A stretch of 36,632 bases of DNA from Patescibacteria group bacterium (lineage in GTDB: Bacteria; Patescibacteriota; Minisyncoccia; Phycocordibacterales; Phycocordibacteraceae), in assembly GCA_028866135.1 (NCBI GenBank), contig JAGWIS010000005.1:1-36632 (forward strand). The letters run 5' to 3'. Under the pieces are notes generated by a model. It was given only the letters and a program-made list of their open reading frames with translations, had not been told where the DNA came from and did no database searches. Position 1 is the stretch's first letter; the number at the start of each line of letters is the position of its first letter. Below, piece by piece: positions 7,164-15,245 of the stretch. Both the position numbers and the translations under genes were made by a program.

Positions 7164-8692
7164 CCGCCGCGCGTCCCAAAACGGGGTATGCAAAGACGCT
7201 GGCTGCCCAGCCCGTCGGCTCGCTTGCGGAAATCGTCAGCGTGGAAGCTGATTTAACGCGAGGACTGCATAGTTTTTCTATCGTTGGGCTTGCTGATAAA
7301 GCCGTAGAGGAAGCGCGTGATCGAATCAGCGCCGCCATCCGGCACTCCGGCTACAAACCGCCGAAACAGCAAAATAAACGCATCGTCCTCTCGCTCTCGC
7401 CCGCTGACCTGAAGAAAGAGGGTTCGCATTACGATCTCGCACTTGCGCTCGCATACCTCATCGCGGCGGGCGATGCGCTCGCGCCGAAAGAAGATGCTCT
7501 GTACATCGGCGAGCTCGGACTCGACGGGACGCTCCGGGCCGTGCGAGGTGTGCTCCCCCAAGTACTTGCCGCGAAGCGGCGCGGCGTGAAAATAATTTTC
7601 GTCCCACCCGGGAATTCGCGTGAAGCGCTTCTCGCCGAAGGCGTGGCGGTGTACGCGCCATCTTCGCTCTCGGCGTTTTTGCTCCATCTGAAAGGAGAAA
7701 AACCGCTGCCGCGTCTCGTGCGTGATCGCCGGGCGCCCGTACCGCCGCCCGCGCTCGATCTCGCCGACGTGAAGGGGCAGGAGAGCGCGAAGCGGGCGCT
7801 CGAAATTGCCGCAGCAGGCCGGCACAACATCGTTTTCTATGGTCCGCCGGGCACCGGGAAGACGATGCTCGCACGCGCTCTTGCCGGCATCCTTCCGCCG
7901 CTCACGGGCGACGAGATGCTCGAGGTCACGGCGATACATTCGACCGCCGGACTTCTTGGCGATGGGGAAGCCGTGCACTGGCCGCCGTTTCGTGCGCCGC
8001 ATCATTCGGTGTCGCACGTGGCTATTGTGGGCGGCGGGACGTTTCCGAAAGCGGGCGAAGTGACGCTCGCGCACAAAGGCGTACTTTTTCTCGATGAGTT
8101 TCCCGAGTTTGAGTCTCGCGCGCTTGAGGCGCTCCGACAGCCGCTTGAGGATCGCGTCGTCACCGTATCGAGGGCACGGGCGACTGTTACCTTTCCGGCT
8201 GACTGCATGATCGTCGCCGCGATGAATCCGGCAGATACGCTCGCGAATGATTCGCGCACCGCGCTTCGAGCTGCGGCGAAACAAGCGCGCCGCATCTCGC
8301 GGCCCATCGTTGATCGTCTCGATCTCTGGATCGAGGTGCCGCTCGTTCCGCACGATACGCTCGCCAAGCTCTCGCAAGGCGAGCCGTCCGACAAGGTCCG
8401 TAGCCGCGTCATCGCCGCACGCACGCGCGCCGAGAAACGCACGGGCAAGAAAGGTTTTGCGAACGCCGCTCTCACGAGCCGCGAGCTCGATGAAAAAAGC
8501 GGCTTCAGCGCCGCCGCAAAAGAAACGCTCACGAGCGCGGCCGCGCGCCTCCACCTTTCGCCGCGCGGCTATCACCGCACGATGCGCGTGGCGCGCACGA
8601 TCGCCGATCTCGCCGGGTCGGAATCAGTCACGCCGGCGTTCGTGCACGAAGCGCTCCAGTATCGCCCGCGCGGACTGTTCGGTTTTGAATGA
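7124..8692 (+). CDS. comM: ComM-type Mg-chelatase-like AAA+ ATPase (YifB family)
   Basis: A 522-residue protein with the full ComM architecture: an N-terminal Lon-protease-like ChlI domain ([24 protein letters not shown]), a AAA+ module with Walker A GPPGTGKT (residues 240-247) and Walker [11 protein letters not shown] (about 320), and a C-terminal Mg-chelatase domain ([19 protein letters not shown]). In other bacteria ComM is a hexameric helicase driving branch migration during natural transformation, so it may support DNA uptake and recombination here. The first 13 codons ([13 protein letters not shown]) come from the element at 7063-7163; the next possible start is ATG 7157. The original start was probably ATG 7057. 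A terminator hairpin follows. Confidence 0.93.
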   Translation: MTQQQTVKKYPMGPAARPKTGYAKTLAAQPVGSLAEIVSVEADLTRGLHSFSIVGLADKAVEEARDRISAAIRHSGYKPPKQQNKRIVLSLSPADLKKEGSHYDLALALAYLIAAGDALAPKEDALYIGELGLDGTLRAVRGVLPQVLAAKRRGVKIIFVPPGNSREALLAEGVAVYAPSSLSAFLLHLKGEKPLPRLVRDRRAPVPPPALDLADVKGQESAKRALEIAAAGRHNIVFYGPPGTGKTMLARALAGILPPLTGDEMLEVTAIHSTAGLLGDGEAVHWPPFRAPHHSVSHVAIVGGGTFPKAGEVTLAHKGVLFLDEFPEFESRALEALRQPLEDRVVTVSRARATVTFPADCMIVAAMNPADTLANDSRTALRAAAKQARRISRPIVDRLDLWIEVPLVPHDTLAKLSQGEPSDKVRSRVIAARTRAEKRTGKKGFANAALTSRELDEKSGFSAAAKETLTSAAARLHLSPRGYHRTMRVARTIADLAGSESVTPAFVHEALQYRPRGLFGFE

Positions 8693-8695
8693 AGC

Positions 8696-8712
8696 GGCGC
8701 CCTCGGGGCGCC
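8696..8712. terminator. Terminator after comM
   Basis: A 7-bp stem GGCGCCC/GGGCGCC with loop TCG, followed by TATTTCTTT. It lies between convergent genes. Confidence 0.65.
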
Positions 8713-9179
8713 TATTTCTTTACCTCGAAAAAGACGGTATCCGATTCGTGATGCCCGAATGCGAAATCGGCGAAGCGCAGCCAGGTCGGAGTAATTTTCA
8801 TCAACACCACTTTTGCAGCATCGAGCTTGGTGAGTGGCGCCGTAAAAGTGGAATTGCCCGCCATGATCTCGGTGAGGTTTGCGATAGTTTTCATGTCTTG
8901 GTTCTCGTACGGCACTTCCTCGACGGTTCCTTCCACTTGCACCGTCTGCGGCACCTGCTCGTCGCTTGCGACGAATGCGACCTGTGAATTGTCTTTGTAG
9001 AGCTGGTATTTCTTCGTGTTCACTTTCGTTATGAAATAAATAGAAAAATCATCGGCAGCGTAATAATAAATAGTGGCAGCATGCGGCTTTCCGTCTTTGG
9101 TGACGCTCGCGATGACGCCGGTCCTGTGCGCATGGAGAAAAGAAAGCGCCAGGCGTTCTTCTTTCGTCAGTTCCTTCAT
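8712..9179 (-). CDS. Pyridoxamine 5'-phosphate oxidase-like flavin-binding protein
   Basis: A 155-residue protein of the FMN-binding split-barrel (PNPOx-like) superfamily. The N-terminus has the typical FLHAHRTGVIASVTKDGKPHAATIYYY (about 14-40), then FITKVNTKKYQLYKDNSQVAFV and a beta-rich VQVEGTVEEV. Such proteins bind FMN, F420 or haem and reduce small substrates; the actual substrate is unknown. A box TGC-TAGCAT ends 7 nt before ATG 9179, indicating a leaderless mRNA. It stands alone, convergent with comM. Confidence 0.82.
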   Translation of the reverse strand: MKELTKEERLALSFLHAHRTGVIASVTKDGKPHAATIYYYAADDFSIYFITKVNTKKYQLYKDNSQVAFVASDEQVPQTVQVEGTVEEVPYENQDMKTIANLTEIMAGNSTFTAPLTKLDAAKVVLMKITPTWLRFADFAFGHHESDTVFFEVKK

Positions 9180-9209
9180 GCCGCCTATGCTAGCACGGAC
9201 TATCGGTGC

Positions 9210-10364
9210 TTATTGCGGTTCGCACACGCTACCGACGGGACAATTGCGGAACGGATTCGCCGCGCCACGGACTTCGAAGTGGAGATGGGCGCCGGTCGTG
9301 AGCCCGGTCATGCCGACGTACCCGATCGTCTGGCCCGACGAGACGGACTGGCCGGGGGAAACGACCGCATTTCTCATGTGCGCATACAGCGTCTGACTGC
9401 CGTTCTCGTGCGTGATAACGACGTAGTTGCCGTAGCCGCCGTTCCACCCGCCGTTGCTGCGCGCGATGATGACGACGCCGTCTGCCGCCGCGCGAATCGG
9501 GGTGCCGCGTGCGGCTCCAAGATCGACGCCGTTCCAGCCGTGGATGCCCTGCGTGATGACGCTGCCCGGAATAGGGTTGCCGTAGTAGCCGGGTTGCGCG
9601 GGTCCGCTTCCGCCCAGGTACGGCTCACTGCCGACTCTGCGTGAAGAACTCTTCGCTTTCGTAGGTTGCGCGAGTTCGCCGCCTGGGATGATGATTGTGG
9701 ATCCGACCGCAAGAGGAGCTTCGGAATCAAGACCGTTGTACTGGGCGATTTCGTTCGCGTCGGCGCCATACTTCTTGGCTATCGATTTGAGCGTATCGCC
9801 TTTGATGATTGTGCGTCGCACGCCGGAGACCGGCAGGATGATGAGCGCGTCGCCCGGATGGACGTCGCGCGTGCCGCTCAAATTATTCGCCCAAATGATG
9901 GTGTTTACCGAAACGTCAAACATCTTTGCGATGTCGGAGAGGCTGTCGCCGGGGCGCACCACGTATACGGAAATGCGGTCGGAGGGCGTCGTGCCGACGA
10001 TGTCGGCCGTGGTGCCGGAAGGGCCGGTATTCGCCATAAGCGCATTATCGCTCGTCGTCTGATCGTCGCCCAACCCCTTGTCCGGGTTGGGGTCGAGATT
10101 TATAGCCGCGGCGAGTATGGGAGTCCGGGAATCGGGGATGAAAGGGTTCACCGCCGCATCGGCGTTTACAGAAAAGGGCCAAAAGGCATGGGCGCTCTTT
10201 GGCAGGGAGGCGGAGGCGAGTGCGATAATCGCGAATCCTGCGATAAGCAAGACGCACTGACCGACTGCCGTATATGTATCCGGTCCCGTGTCGCGAGACA
10301 TCGAGTCGGGAAGCTTGGGGTTTAGTTCAATAGGTAAACGAGGGTTTGCGGCGTGTCTGCTCAT
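9210..10364 (-). CDS. Secreted LysM-M23 peptidoglycan endopeptidase
   Basis: A 384-residue cell-wall hydrolase. A hydrophobic segment at about 31-50 anchors or exports it. Two LysM peptidoglycan-binding motifs follow (about 132-178, VYVVRPGDSLSDIAK; 184-228, RTIIKGDTLKSIAKKYG), then an M23 LytM-type metallopeptidase domain (about 270-367) with YAHM and GAHLHFE. The first zinc-ligand region reads IHGWNGVDLGA, with His275 and Asp281 six apart rather than the usual four, so the ligand pattern is slightly shifted. The start could be ATG 10364 or ATG 10301; 10364 is chosen because a leader hairpin ends just before it. It probably remodels septal peptidoglycan. Confidence 0.9.
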   Translation of the reverse strand: MSRHAANPRLPIELNPKLPDSMSRDTGPDTYTAVGQCVLLIAGFAIIALASASLPKSAHAFWPFSVNADAAVNPFIPDSRTPILAAAINLDPNPDKGLGDDQTTSDNALMANTGPSGTTADIVGTTPSDRISVYVVRPGDSLSDIAKMFDVSVNTIIWANNLSGTRDVHPGDALIILPVSGVRRTIIKGDTLKSIAKKYGADANEIAQYNGLDSEAPLAVGSTIIIPGGELAQPTKAKSSSRRVGSEPYLGGSGPAQPGYYGNPIPGSVITQGIHGWNGVDLGAARGTPIRAAADGVVIIARSNGGWNGGYGNYVVITHENGSQTLYAHMRNAVVSPGQSVSSGQTIGYVGMTGLTTGAHLHFEVRGAANPFRNCPVGSVCEPQ

Positions 10365-10368
10365 ACAA

Positions 10369-10401
10369 AAATGGCTTACATACCAAGTACATAAGCCATT
10401 T
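10369..10401 (-). promoter_or_regulatory. Leader hairpin with T-run before the M23 gene
   Basis: A 10-bp perfect stem AAATGGCTTA/TAAGCCATTT around a 13-nt loop. On the minus strand the stem runs into TTTTT and ATG follows within a few bases. No gene upstream on that strand needs a terminator, so this may be an attenuator or start-site control hairpin for the peptidase. Confidence 0.5.
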
Positions 10402-10510
10402 CTTGATTGCTTCCGTATCAGAGGATAAGGAGAGTATAGCCCGCCAGTAGGGGTAGTCAATGAGCTCTTCTTATAGCTGTGGAGAGCGGTTTTTGGGGTA
10501 TATTCGAGCG

Positions 10511-13500
10511 ATGAGCTATCTCGACGGCCTCAATGATGCGCAAAGACGGGCCGTCCTCGCCAAAGAAGGACCCGTCTCTGTTCTCGCAGGTGCCGGGAGC
10601 GGGAAAACGCGCGTGCTTACGACCCGCATCTACCACCTCGTCCGCGAAGGCGTCCCGGCCGAGAAAATTCTCGCCGTCACCTTTACCAATAAAGCCGCTC
10701 GCGAGATGCGGGAGCGGGTGCGCGCCATGCTTGGTGGCGATGGGCCGGTTCCTTTCATCGCCACCTTTCACGGCCTCGGCCGCGAGCTCCTTGAGAGCTA
10801 CGGGAAAGCAATCGGCATTCCGCGCTTCTTCAGCGTCTACGACCGTGACGACTCCGAGAAGGCGATTGGCGCTGCGCTGAAGGCGCTCGACGTGGGCGCG
10901 AAGGAGCTTTCTCCGCGCGCAATCCTCGGGCGCATTTCGCGCGCGAAAGGGGAGGGCATGCGCGCGCAGGAATTTTATGAGAAATATGCGCGCGCCGGCT
11001 TCGGCGCGCGCATCGCTGCGGAAGCCTGGCTGCGGTACGAGAAGACGCTTACAGCGGAGAAAGCGCTCGACTTCGACGATCTCATCGCGCTTCCGCTCCG
11101 TCTCCTCGAAGAGCATGCCGATATCCGCGCACTTGCACAGGATCGCTGGCAATATCTCCACATCGACGAGTACCAAGACACAAACGCGCTCCAAGGAAGG
11201 CTCGCAAATATTCTTGCGGCCAAACACAAAAACTTATTTGTCGTCGGCGATATCGATCAGTGTTTTATCGCTGGTACGGAAATCACTTTGCCCGACGGCT
11301 CGAAACGTCCAATAGAGAAAATAAAAAAAGGTGATGTCGTGCTCTCGAATTATGGAAGCGGAGACGTGCGTCATGCCCGCGTGACACGTGCTTCTTCAAA
11401 AAAAGTCTCGGGCGAACTGGTGCGCATCACTACCCGGAATGGCCGGGTGCTCACAAGCACGGAAGAACACGTACATTTTGCTGGGTATCGGCTCGGACTC
11501 ACGCCCCAAATGCACTTTACCTATCTTATGCACAAACGAGAAAAGGGTTGGCGGCTGGGCGTGTCGCAAACCTATACGAAGGGACAACGCAAACCGATGA
11601 TCGGGTTTCAACAACGATGTAATCAGGAGCACGGGGACTCCGCTTGGATAGTCGGCACGCACGCTTCTTCGCGAGAAGCGCGCATTCTCGAGTACCAGCT
11701 TTCGCTGCGCTATGCAATTCCGACATTGCCTTTTACCGCTCGCAAAGGAAGTTCCGGCGGATACGTGCATGACCAGAAGACACTCGACAGCATATTTGCG
11801 TCGTTTGATACCGAACAGGGGGCGCAAAGATTACTGAGAGATCAAGGTCTTTCGGAAGAGTATCCGCACCATCGAGCGCAAGCGACAAGAAGCGACCGAC
11901 GAAACATTGTTGTTGCTCTTTGCGGGGATCGTCGTGGAGCGTCTCCCATGCATCGAATCTCTATTGCTGGAAGTGATACCGCCGGAAAAAAACTTCTTCA
12001 GGCTGCCGGGTTTTCTGTGCGACTCGCGAAGCAAACTTCTAAAAGCTGGCGATTTGAAACCGCGCATAAAGAATTCGGAGCCCTTGCTGAAGTGATTCGC
12101 CGTCTGCAAGCTATTTTTCCTGCCGCGTCTCTTGTGCGAACAGCCCGACTTGGAGGAAAGAAATCGCGACCAGGAGATGGAAACTCACTCCCATTTCTCC
12201 CAGCTGCGAGTGTACGTCCGGGCATGGTCCTTTTCGATGAAGAAGGTGGATATGATGTGGTGCAAGCTGTTACGCGAGTATCAGCGAGGAATGTTCGCGT
12301 CTATGATCTCGATATCGAGCACACGCACAACTTCATTGCAAATGGCATCGTGACGCACAACTGCATTTATACATGGAGAGGAGCCTCCGTTGAGAATCTT
12401 CTTGAGTTCGACAAAGAATATCCGGAATCCCAAACCATCATTCTGGAGCGTAACTACCGCTCGACGAAAAATCTCGTGGATGCGGCGAATGCGGTCATCG
12501 AGAAGAACAAGAACAGGAAGGAAAAGTATTCGACGACCGAGCAAGCTCCGGGCGAGCCGATCGTCCTTCATATGGCGTATTCCGCCGAGGATGAGGCCCG
12601 CTGGATTGCGCTCAAAATACGGGAGTTGATGAGAAACGGTGTTGCGCCCCTAAACGCGCCGCGAGCTACTCCGAGCGGCTCGGACGCTCTAGGAAGCGGC
12701 GCGTCGGGCGAACAGGCAAAGCCTATTTTAGCTGAAGAAATCGCCATACTCTTCCGCACGAATTTTCAATCCCGCGCGCTTGAAGAGGGTCTCCTCAAAG
12801 CTGGCGTGCCGTACAAGCTTCTGGGCACGCATTTCTTCGCGCGCAAGGAAGTGAAAGACGCGCTTGCGTGGGTGCGCCTTGCGCTCGATCCTTCGCGTGA
12901 GGCGGACAAGATCCGCGCGGCGGCTGCGCCGCCGCGCGGGCTCGGCAAAGTAACGCTCGGGAAGCTCGCGGCAGGACAGCGCACGATGCTTCGCGCCGGC
13001 GAGCTTGCGAAAGTCGAGGAATTCGAGCGAGTCGTTCATGAACTTTCCTCCGCCGCAGCCTCGCTTCCTCCTTCCGAGTTCGTAAAGCTCGTCATCGAGA
13101 AGAGCGGCATGCGCCGCGCGCTTCTGGATGAAGGAAGCGCGGAGGATCGGGAACGGTTTGAAAACGTGGAGGAGCTCGCTTCCGTTGCGGCGCGCCACGA
13201 CGCCACTCCCGGCAAAGAGGGCATCGCCGCGTTTCTCGCCGAAGCCGCGCTTGCGAGCGATCAGGACGAGCTCGATCGTGATGAGAAGAAGGCTAAAACC
13301 GCCGAGGGCGGTTCGCCCGACCTTTCGCCTGGCGAAAGGTCTAGGGGCGTAACGCTTATGACAGTGCATGCGGCGAAAGGTCTTGAATTCGGGACCGTCT
13401 TCGTGAGCGGCATGGAAGAGGGACTTTTCCCGCACCAGGGCATGGGGGAAGAGAACGATCGCGATGAAGAAGAAGAGCGGCGGCTTTTCTATGTCGCGAT

Positions 13501-13657
13501 GACGCGCGCGAAGCACCGCCTTTTCCTCACGCTCGCGCGCGTGAGGAAAATCTACGGAAGCGACTTCGCGTCCGAACCGTCCTCGTTCCTTGCGGATATC
13601 GACCGCTCTCTGATGCTCTACGACGAAACCGGCGGCGAGAATTTCATTGAAACTTAA
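10511..13657 (+). CDS. uvrD: UvrD/PcrA-type superfamily 1 DNA helicase with intein
   Basis: A 1048-residue precursor; the spliced helicase would have 681 residues. Helicase motifs in order: Walker A AGAGSGKT (26-33), Ia VTFTNKAAREM, II DEYQD (219-223), III GDIDQ...CIYTWRGA, IV AILFRTNFQSRALEE, V VTLMTVHAAKGLEF, VI LFYVAMTRAKHRL. UvrD/PcrA enzymes unwind DNA 3' to 5' in excision repair and replication restart. The intein (residues 251-617) splits motif III. Two copies of a palindromic element encode surface-loop insertions before motif IV (about 712-741) and before motif V (about 928-946). ATG 10511 follows TATATT at 6 nt. Its stop overlaps that of the convergent gene at 13654. Confidence 0.96.
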   Translation: MSYLDGLNDAQRRAVLAKEGPVSVLAGAGSGKTRVLTTRIYHLVREGVPAEKILAVTFTNKAAREMRERVRAMLGGDGPVPFIATFHGLGRELLESYGKAIGIPRFFSVYDRDDSEKAIGAALKALDVGAKELSPRAILGRISRAKGEGMRAQEFYEKYARAGFGARIAAEAWLRYEKTLTAEKALDFDDLIALPLRLLEEHADIRALAQDRWQYLHIDEYQDTNALQGRLANILAAKHKNLFVVGDIDQCFIAGTEITLPDGSKRPIEKIKKGDVVLSNYGSGDVRHARVTRASSKKVSGELVRITTRNGRVLTSTEEHVHFAGYRLGLTPQMHFTYLMHKREKGWRLGVSQTYTKGQRKPMIGFQQRCNQEHGDSAWIVGTHASSREARILEYQLSLRYAIPTLPFTARKGSSGGYVHDQKTLDSIFASFDTEQGAQRLLRDQGLSEEYPHHRAQATRSDRRNIVVALCGDRRGASPMHRISIAGSDTAGKKLLQAAGFSVRLAKQTSKSWRFETAHKEFGALAEVIRRLQAIFPAASLVRTARLGGKKSRPGDGNSLPFLPAASVRPGMVLFDEEGGYDVVQAVTRVSARNVRVYDLDIEHTHNFIANGIVTHNCIYTWRGASVENLLEFDKEYPESQTIILERNYRSTKNLVDAANAVIEKNKNRKEKYSTTEQAPGEPIVLHMAYSAEDEARWIALKIRELMRNGVAPLNAPRATPSGSDALGSGASGEQAKPILAEEIAILFRTNFQSRALEEGLLKAGVPYKLLGTHFFARKEVKDALAWVRLALDPSREADKIRAAAAPPRGLGKVTLGKLAAGQRTMLRAGELAKVEEFERVVHELSSAAASLPPSEFVKLVIEKSGMRRALLDEGSAEDRERFENVEELASVAARHDATPGKEGIAAFLAEAALASDQDELDRDEKKAKTAEGGSPDLSPGERSRGVTLMTVHAAKGLEFGTVFVSGMEEGLFPHQGMGEENDRDEEEERRLFYVAMTRAKHRLFLTLARVRKIYGSDFASEPSSFLADIDRSLMLYDETGGENFIET
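11261..12361 (+). other. Intein in UvrD motif III (367 aa) with a possible GIY-YIG-like insert
   Basis: The in-frame segment starts with Cys after GDIDQ and ends with ...VTHN before Cys-Ile-Tyr-Thr-Trp-Arg-Gly. Splicing blocks are clear: N-terminal CFIAGTEITLPDGSKRPIE with KKGDVVLS, block B TSTEEHVHFA, block F VRVYDLDIEHTHNFIAN, and block G NGIVTHN with the penultimate His, the terminal Asn and a +1 Cys. The middle has no LAGLIDADG motif. Instead FTYLMHKREKGWRLGVSQ followed later by AWIVGTHASSREARILEYQL resembles the GIY...YIG...Glu pattern of GIY-YIG nucleases, as in the protein at 34554. That assignment is inference. The precursor should splice to GDIDQCIYTWRGA. Confidence 0.93.
12647..12732 (+). 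repeat. In-frame two-hairpin palindromic element, copy A (uvrD)
   Basis: CCCCTAA, a stem ACGCGCCGC/GCGGCGCGT (9 bp) around a 34-nt loop with its own hairpin, linker CGGGCGAAC, a second stem AGGC/GCCT, then ATTTTAGC. It is 86 bp, 30 bp longer than copies B and C. It encodes PLNAP...GASGEQA.PILAE in the loop before helicase motif IV. Confidence 0.8.
13292..13347 (-). repeat. In-frame two-hairpin palindromic element, copy C (uvrD, inverted)
   Basis: On the minus strand: CCCCTAG, stem ACCTTTCGCC/GGCGAAAGGT (10 bp), linker CGGGCGAAC, stem AACCGCC/GGCGGTT (7 bp), then TTTAGC. It is 56 bp, the same as copy B, but in the opposite orientation to the gene. It encodes a loop before helicase motif V. 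Confidence 0.8.
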
Positions 13658-13965
13658 GCGGCGCCTCTGTCCGGTCTTGCGATGCCGAAGTGTTCCTTGA
13701 GGGCGGTTTCGATGTGAGTGCGCTGATTTCCCGGCAGTTCCTTCCAGCCTGCATGGTCTTTGTTCAGGAATTCCAGAGCGGTGTCAAAATGGCGGGCGCC
13801 CATGCCGCCGCTTGCGCCCGTCGTGCGCTCAACGTGCTTGATGGCGTCGCCGATGATCCATTTCGCTCGTTCAAGGTCGGGGTGCTCAAAACCGTGCTGA
13901 ACGCGCAAAGACTCGCGGAGCCCTCCGGTATCGAAATTGTGCGGCGTGAGAAGGTAATCGTTCAT
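13654..13965 (-). CDS. Hypothetical protein, 103 aa
   Basis: I do not recognise this small, probably soluble protein. It contains a stretch GFEHPDLERAKWIIGDAIKHVERTT, a Gly-rich turn ASGGMGARHFDTALEFLN, and a C-terminal ELPGNQRTHIETALKEHFGI that looks helical. It has no signal peptide in this start choice. ATG 13965 is chosen because TATACT lies 9 nt upstream; the longer in-frame version would add a Cys-rich N-terminus with no support. Its stop codon TAA overlaps the uvrD stop on the other strand (shared TTAA), so the two transcripts converge with no space. Confidence 0.72.
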   Translation of the reverse strand: MNDYLLTPHNFDTGGLRESLRVQHGFEHPDLERAKWIIGDAIKHVERTTGASGGMGARHFDTALEFLNKDHAGWKELPGNQRTHIETALKEHFGIARPDRGAA

Positions 13966-14141
13966 ACGAAGGAAAGTATACAATACCATGCACGCCGAAC
14001 AAGAAGGAAATGGCGAATTATCACGCCGACCGCAGCCACGTTTGCAGGCCAATCCGGAAATCGCCGGCGCCGGAACCCGTTTCGCCGGCGCGCCGCAAAG
14101 CTCGGCTAGAAAATTGCGCGCAGGAGGCCTATACTCGTTTC

Positions 14142-14750
14142 ATGGGCCGCTCATTTTATCGCGCACTGATGTTTTTTGCGCTGCCGATGGTTTCGTTTGC
14201 GGCCGTCTCGTACGCCCCTCTTTTTTTCACGAACGATCTTTCCTTGGGGGCGCATACGCCGGACGTAACCGCACTGCAGCAGTGCCTCGCAAAAGATCCG
14301 GCGCTCTACCCGGAGGGAATCGTCAGCGGATATTTCGGAGCGCTGACGCAAAAGGCGGTGCAGCGATTCCAGGAGAAAAATGCAATCGTCTCAAGCGGGA
14401 CGCCGTTCACGACGGGATTCGGGCGCATGGGACCGAAAACCAGGGGAAAGCTAAACGCATTTTGCGACGCTCAGCCGCCGCATCCCGCCGCTTCAGAAGC
14501 GAAAACCCAGCCCGCCCCCATTGCGCCAGCCATCCAGCCGCCGGCGCCGGTCCGGCAGAAAAGCGCGTCTTCGGCGCCCGACGCGCTTTCGCCTGAACAA
14601 AAACAAGCGCTACTGGATGCGTGGAACAAGCTCAACGTCGATGCTCCTTTGGGGGCCGAAGGCCCGGGAGGATGCGCGACCATACGGCAGTGCACGGATT
14701 ACTGCGCCTCCCCTTATCACTATGTCGAGTGCTTCTCGTTTGTGAAGTGA
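14142..14750 (+). CDS. Exported peptidoglycan-binding domain protein
   Basis: A 202-residue secreted protein. An N-terminal signal peptide (RALMFFALPMVSFAAVS) is followed by a PG_binding_1 domain (about 36-107, DVTALQQCLAKDP...SGYFGALTQKAVQRFQEKN), a Pro/Ala-rich linker (about 112-150), and a C-terminal tail with four Cys (CATIRQCTDYC...VEC) that may form disulphides outside the cell. It probably sits in the wall; no catalytic domain is seen. ATG 14142 is 6 nt after TATACT, so the mRNA is leaderless, and the longer upstream reading is rejected. Confidence 0.85.
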   Translation: MGRSFYRALMFFALPMVSFAAVSYAPLFFTNDLSLGAHTPDVTALQQCLAKDPALYPEGIVSGYFGALTQKAVQRFQEKNAIVSSGTPFTTGFGRMGPKTRGKLNAFCDAQPPHPAASEAKTQPAPIAPAIQPPAPVRQKSASSAPDALSPEQKQALLDAWNKLNVDAPLGAEGPGGCATIRQCTDYCASPYHYVECFSFVK

Positions 14751-14772
14751 TTTCCAATTTATTCCAATCGGC

Positions 14773-15120
14773 TCAATCCGCCGGGATGGGGCTGCAGCCT
14801 GCAAGAATGTTGTAAATATAGGGTCCCTCCTCAATGCCAAATCCGAGGATCGATCCTCCGGTGTTGCAGATACCGAACGCGAAAGTTCCCGCGGCGACCA
14901 CGAGGGACTCTGAACCGTCCTCCTTTTCTTTAACGACGAAGACGAGATGAGTGAGGCCGATGACGTCCTCGGTCGCCTTGATGGTCCCCCCGTACGCGGT
15001 AAACGGCCCGAACGACAGGGCAGAGGCGGTATCCGGAACGGCAAAAAGCGCTCCGGCTGCGACCACGACTCCGAGCAGATACGCCGAGGATTTCGTCAGA
15101 AATATTTTTTTAAAGTCCAT
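14773..15120 (-). CDS. Small exported protein, 115 aa
   Basis: Unknown function. The N-terminus is a signal peptide or membrane anchor (SAYLLGVVVAAGALFAVPDTASA). The remaining 80 residues are beta-rich and Gly-rich, with two Cys (FGICNTGG and LAGCSPIP) that could pair after export. TATTAT lies 7 nt before ATG 15120, indicating a leaderless mRNA. It is convergent with the peptidoglycan-binding protein, with only 22 bp and no hairpin between. Confidence 0.75.
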   Translation of the reverse strand: MDFKKIFLTKSSAYLLGVVVAAGALFAVPDTASALSFGPFTAYGGTIKATEDVIGLTHLVFVVKEKEDGSESLVVAAGTFAFGICNTGGSILGFGIEEGPYIYNILAGCSPIPAD

Positions 15121-15245
15121 ACGGTGAATAATAGGACCCGTGCGTACAGGATACCCCGTGAAGGGAGAGTTGTCGCGGTTGCAAACGCGCTCTCGTTCGT
15201 CCTGGCGCGACCCGGCGTTCCCTCATACAATACGGGCACGAACCT

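Noticed and set aside
7253-8575. 440-codon open frame on the minus strand opposite comM
   Set aside because: It is an Arg-rich shadow of a GC-rich gene; comM on the plus strand has every family motif.
13988-14596. 202-codon open frame on plus strand beginning MHAEQEGNGEL
   Set aside because: It overlaps the signal-peptide and peptidoglycan-binding protein at 14142 in another frame and shows no domain. The TATA-like box before it is better explained by the divergent gene at 13965.
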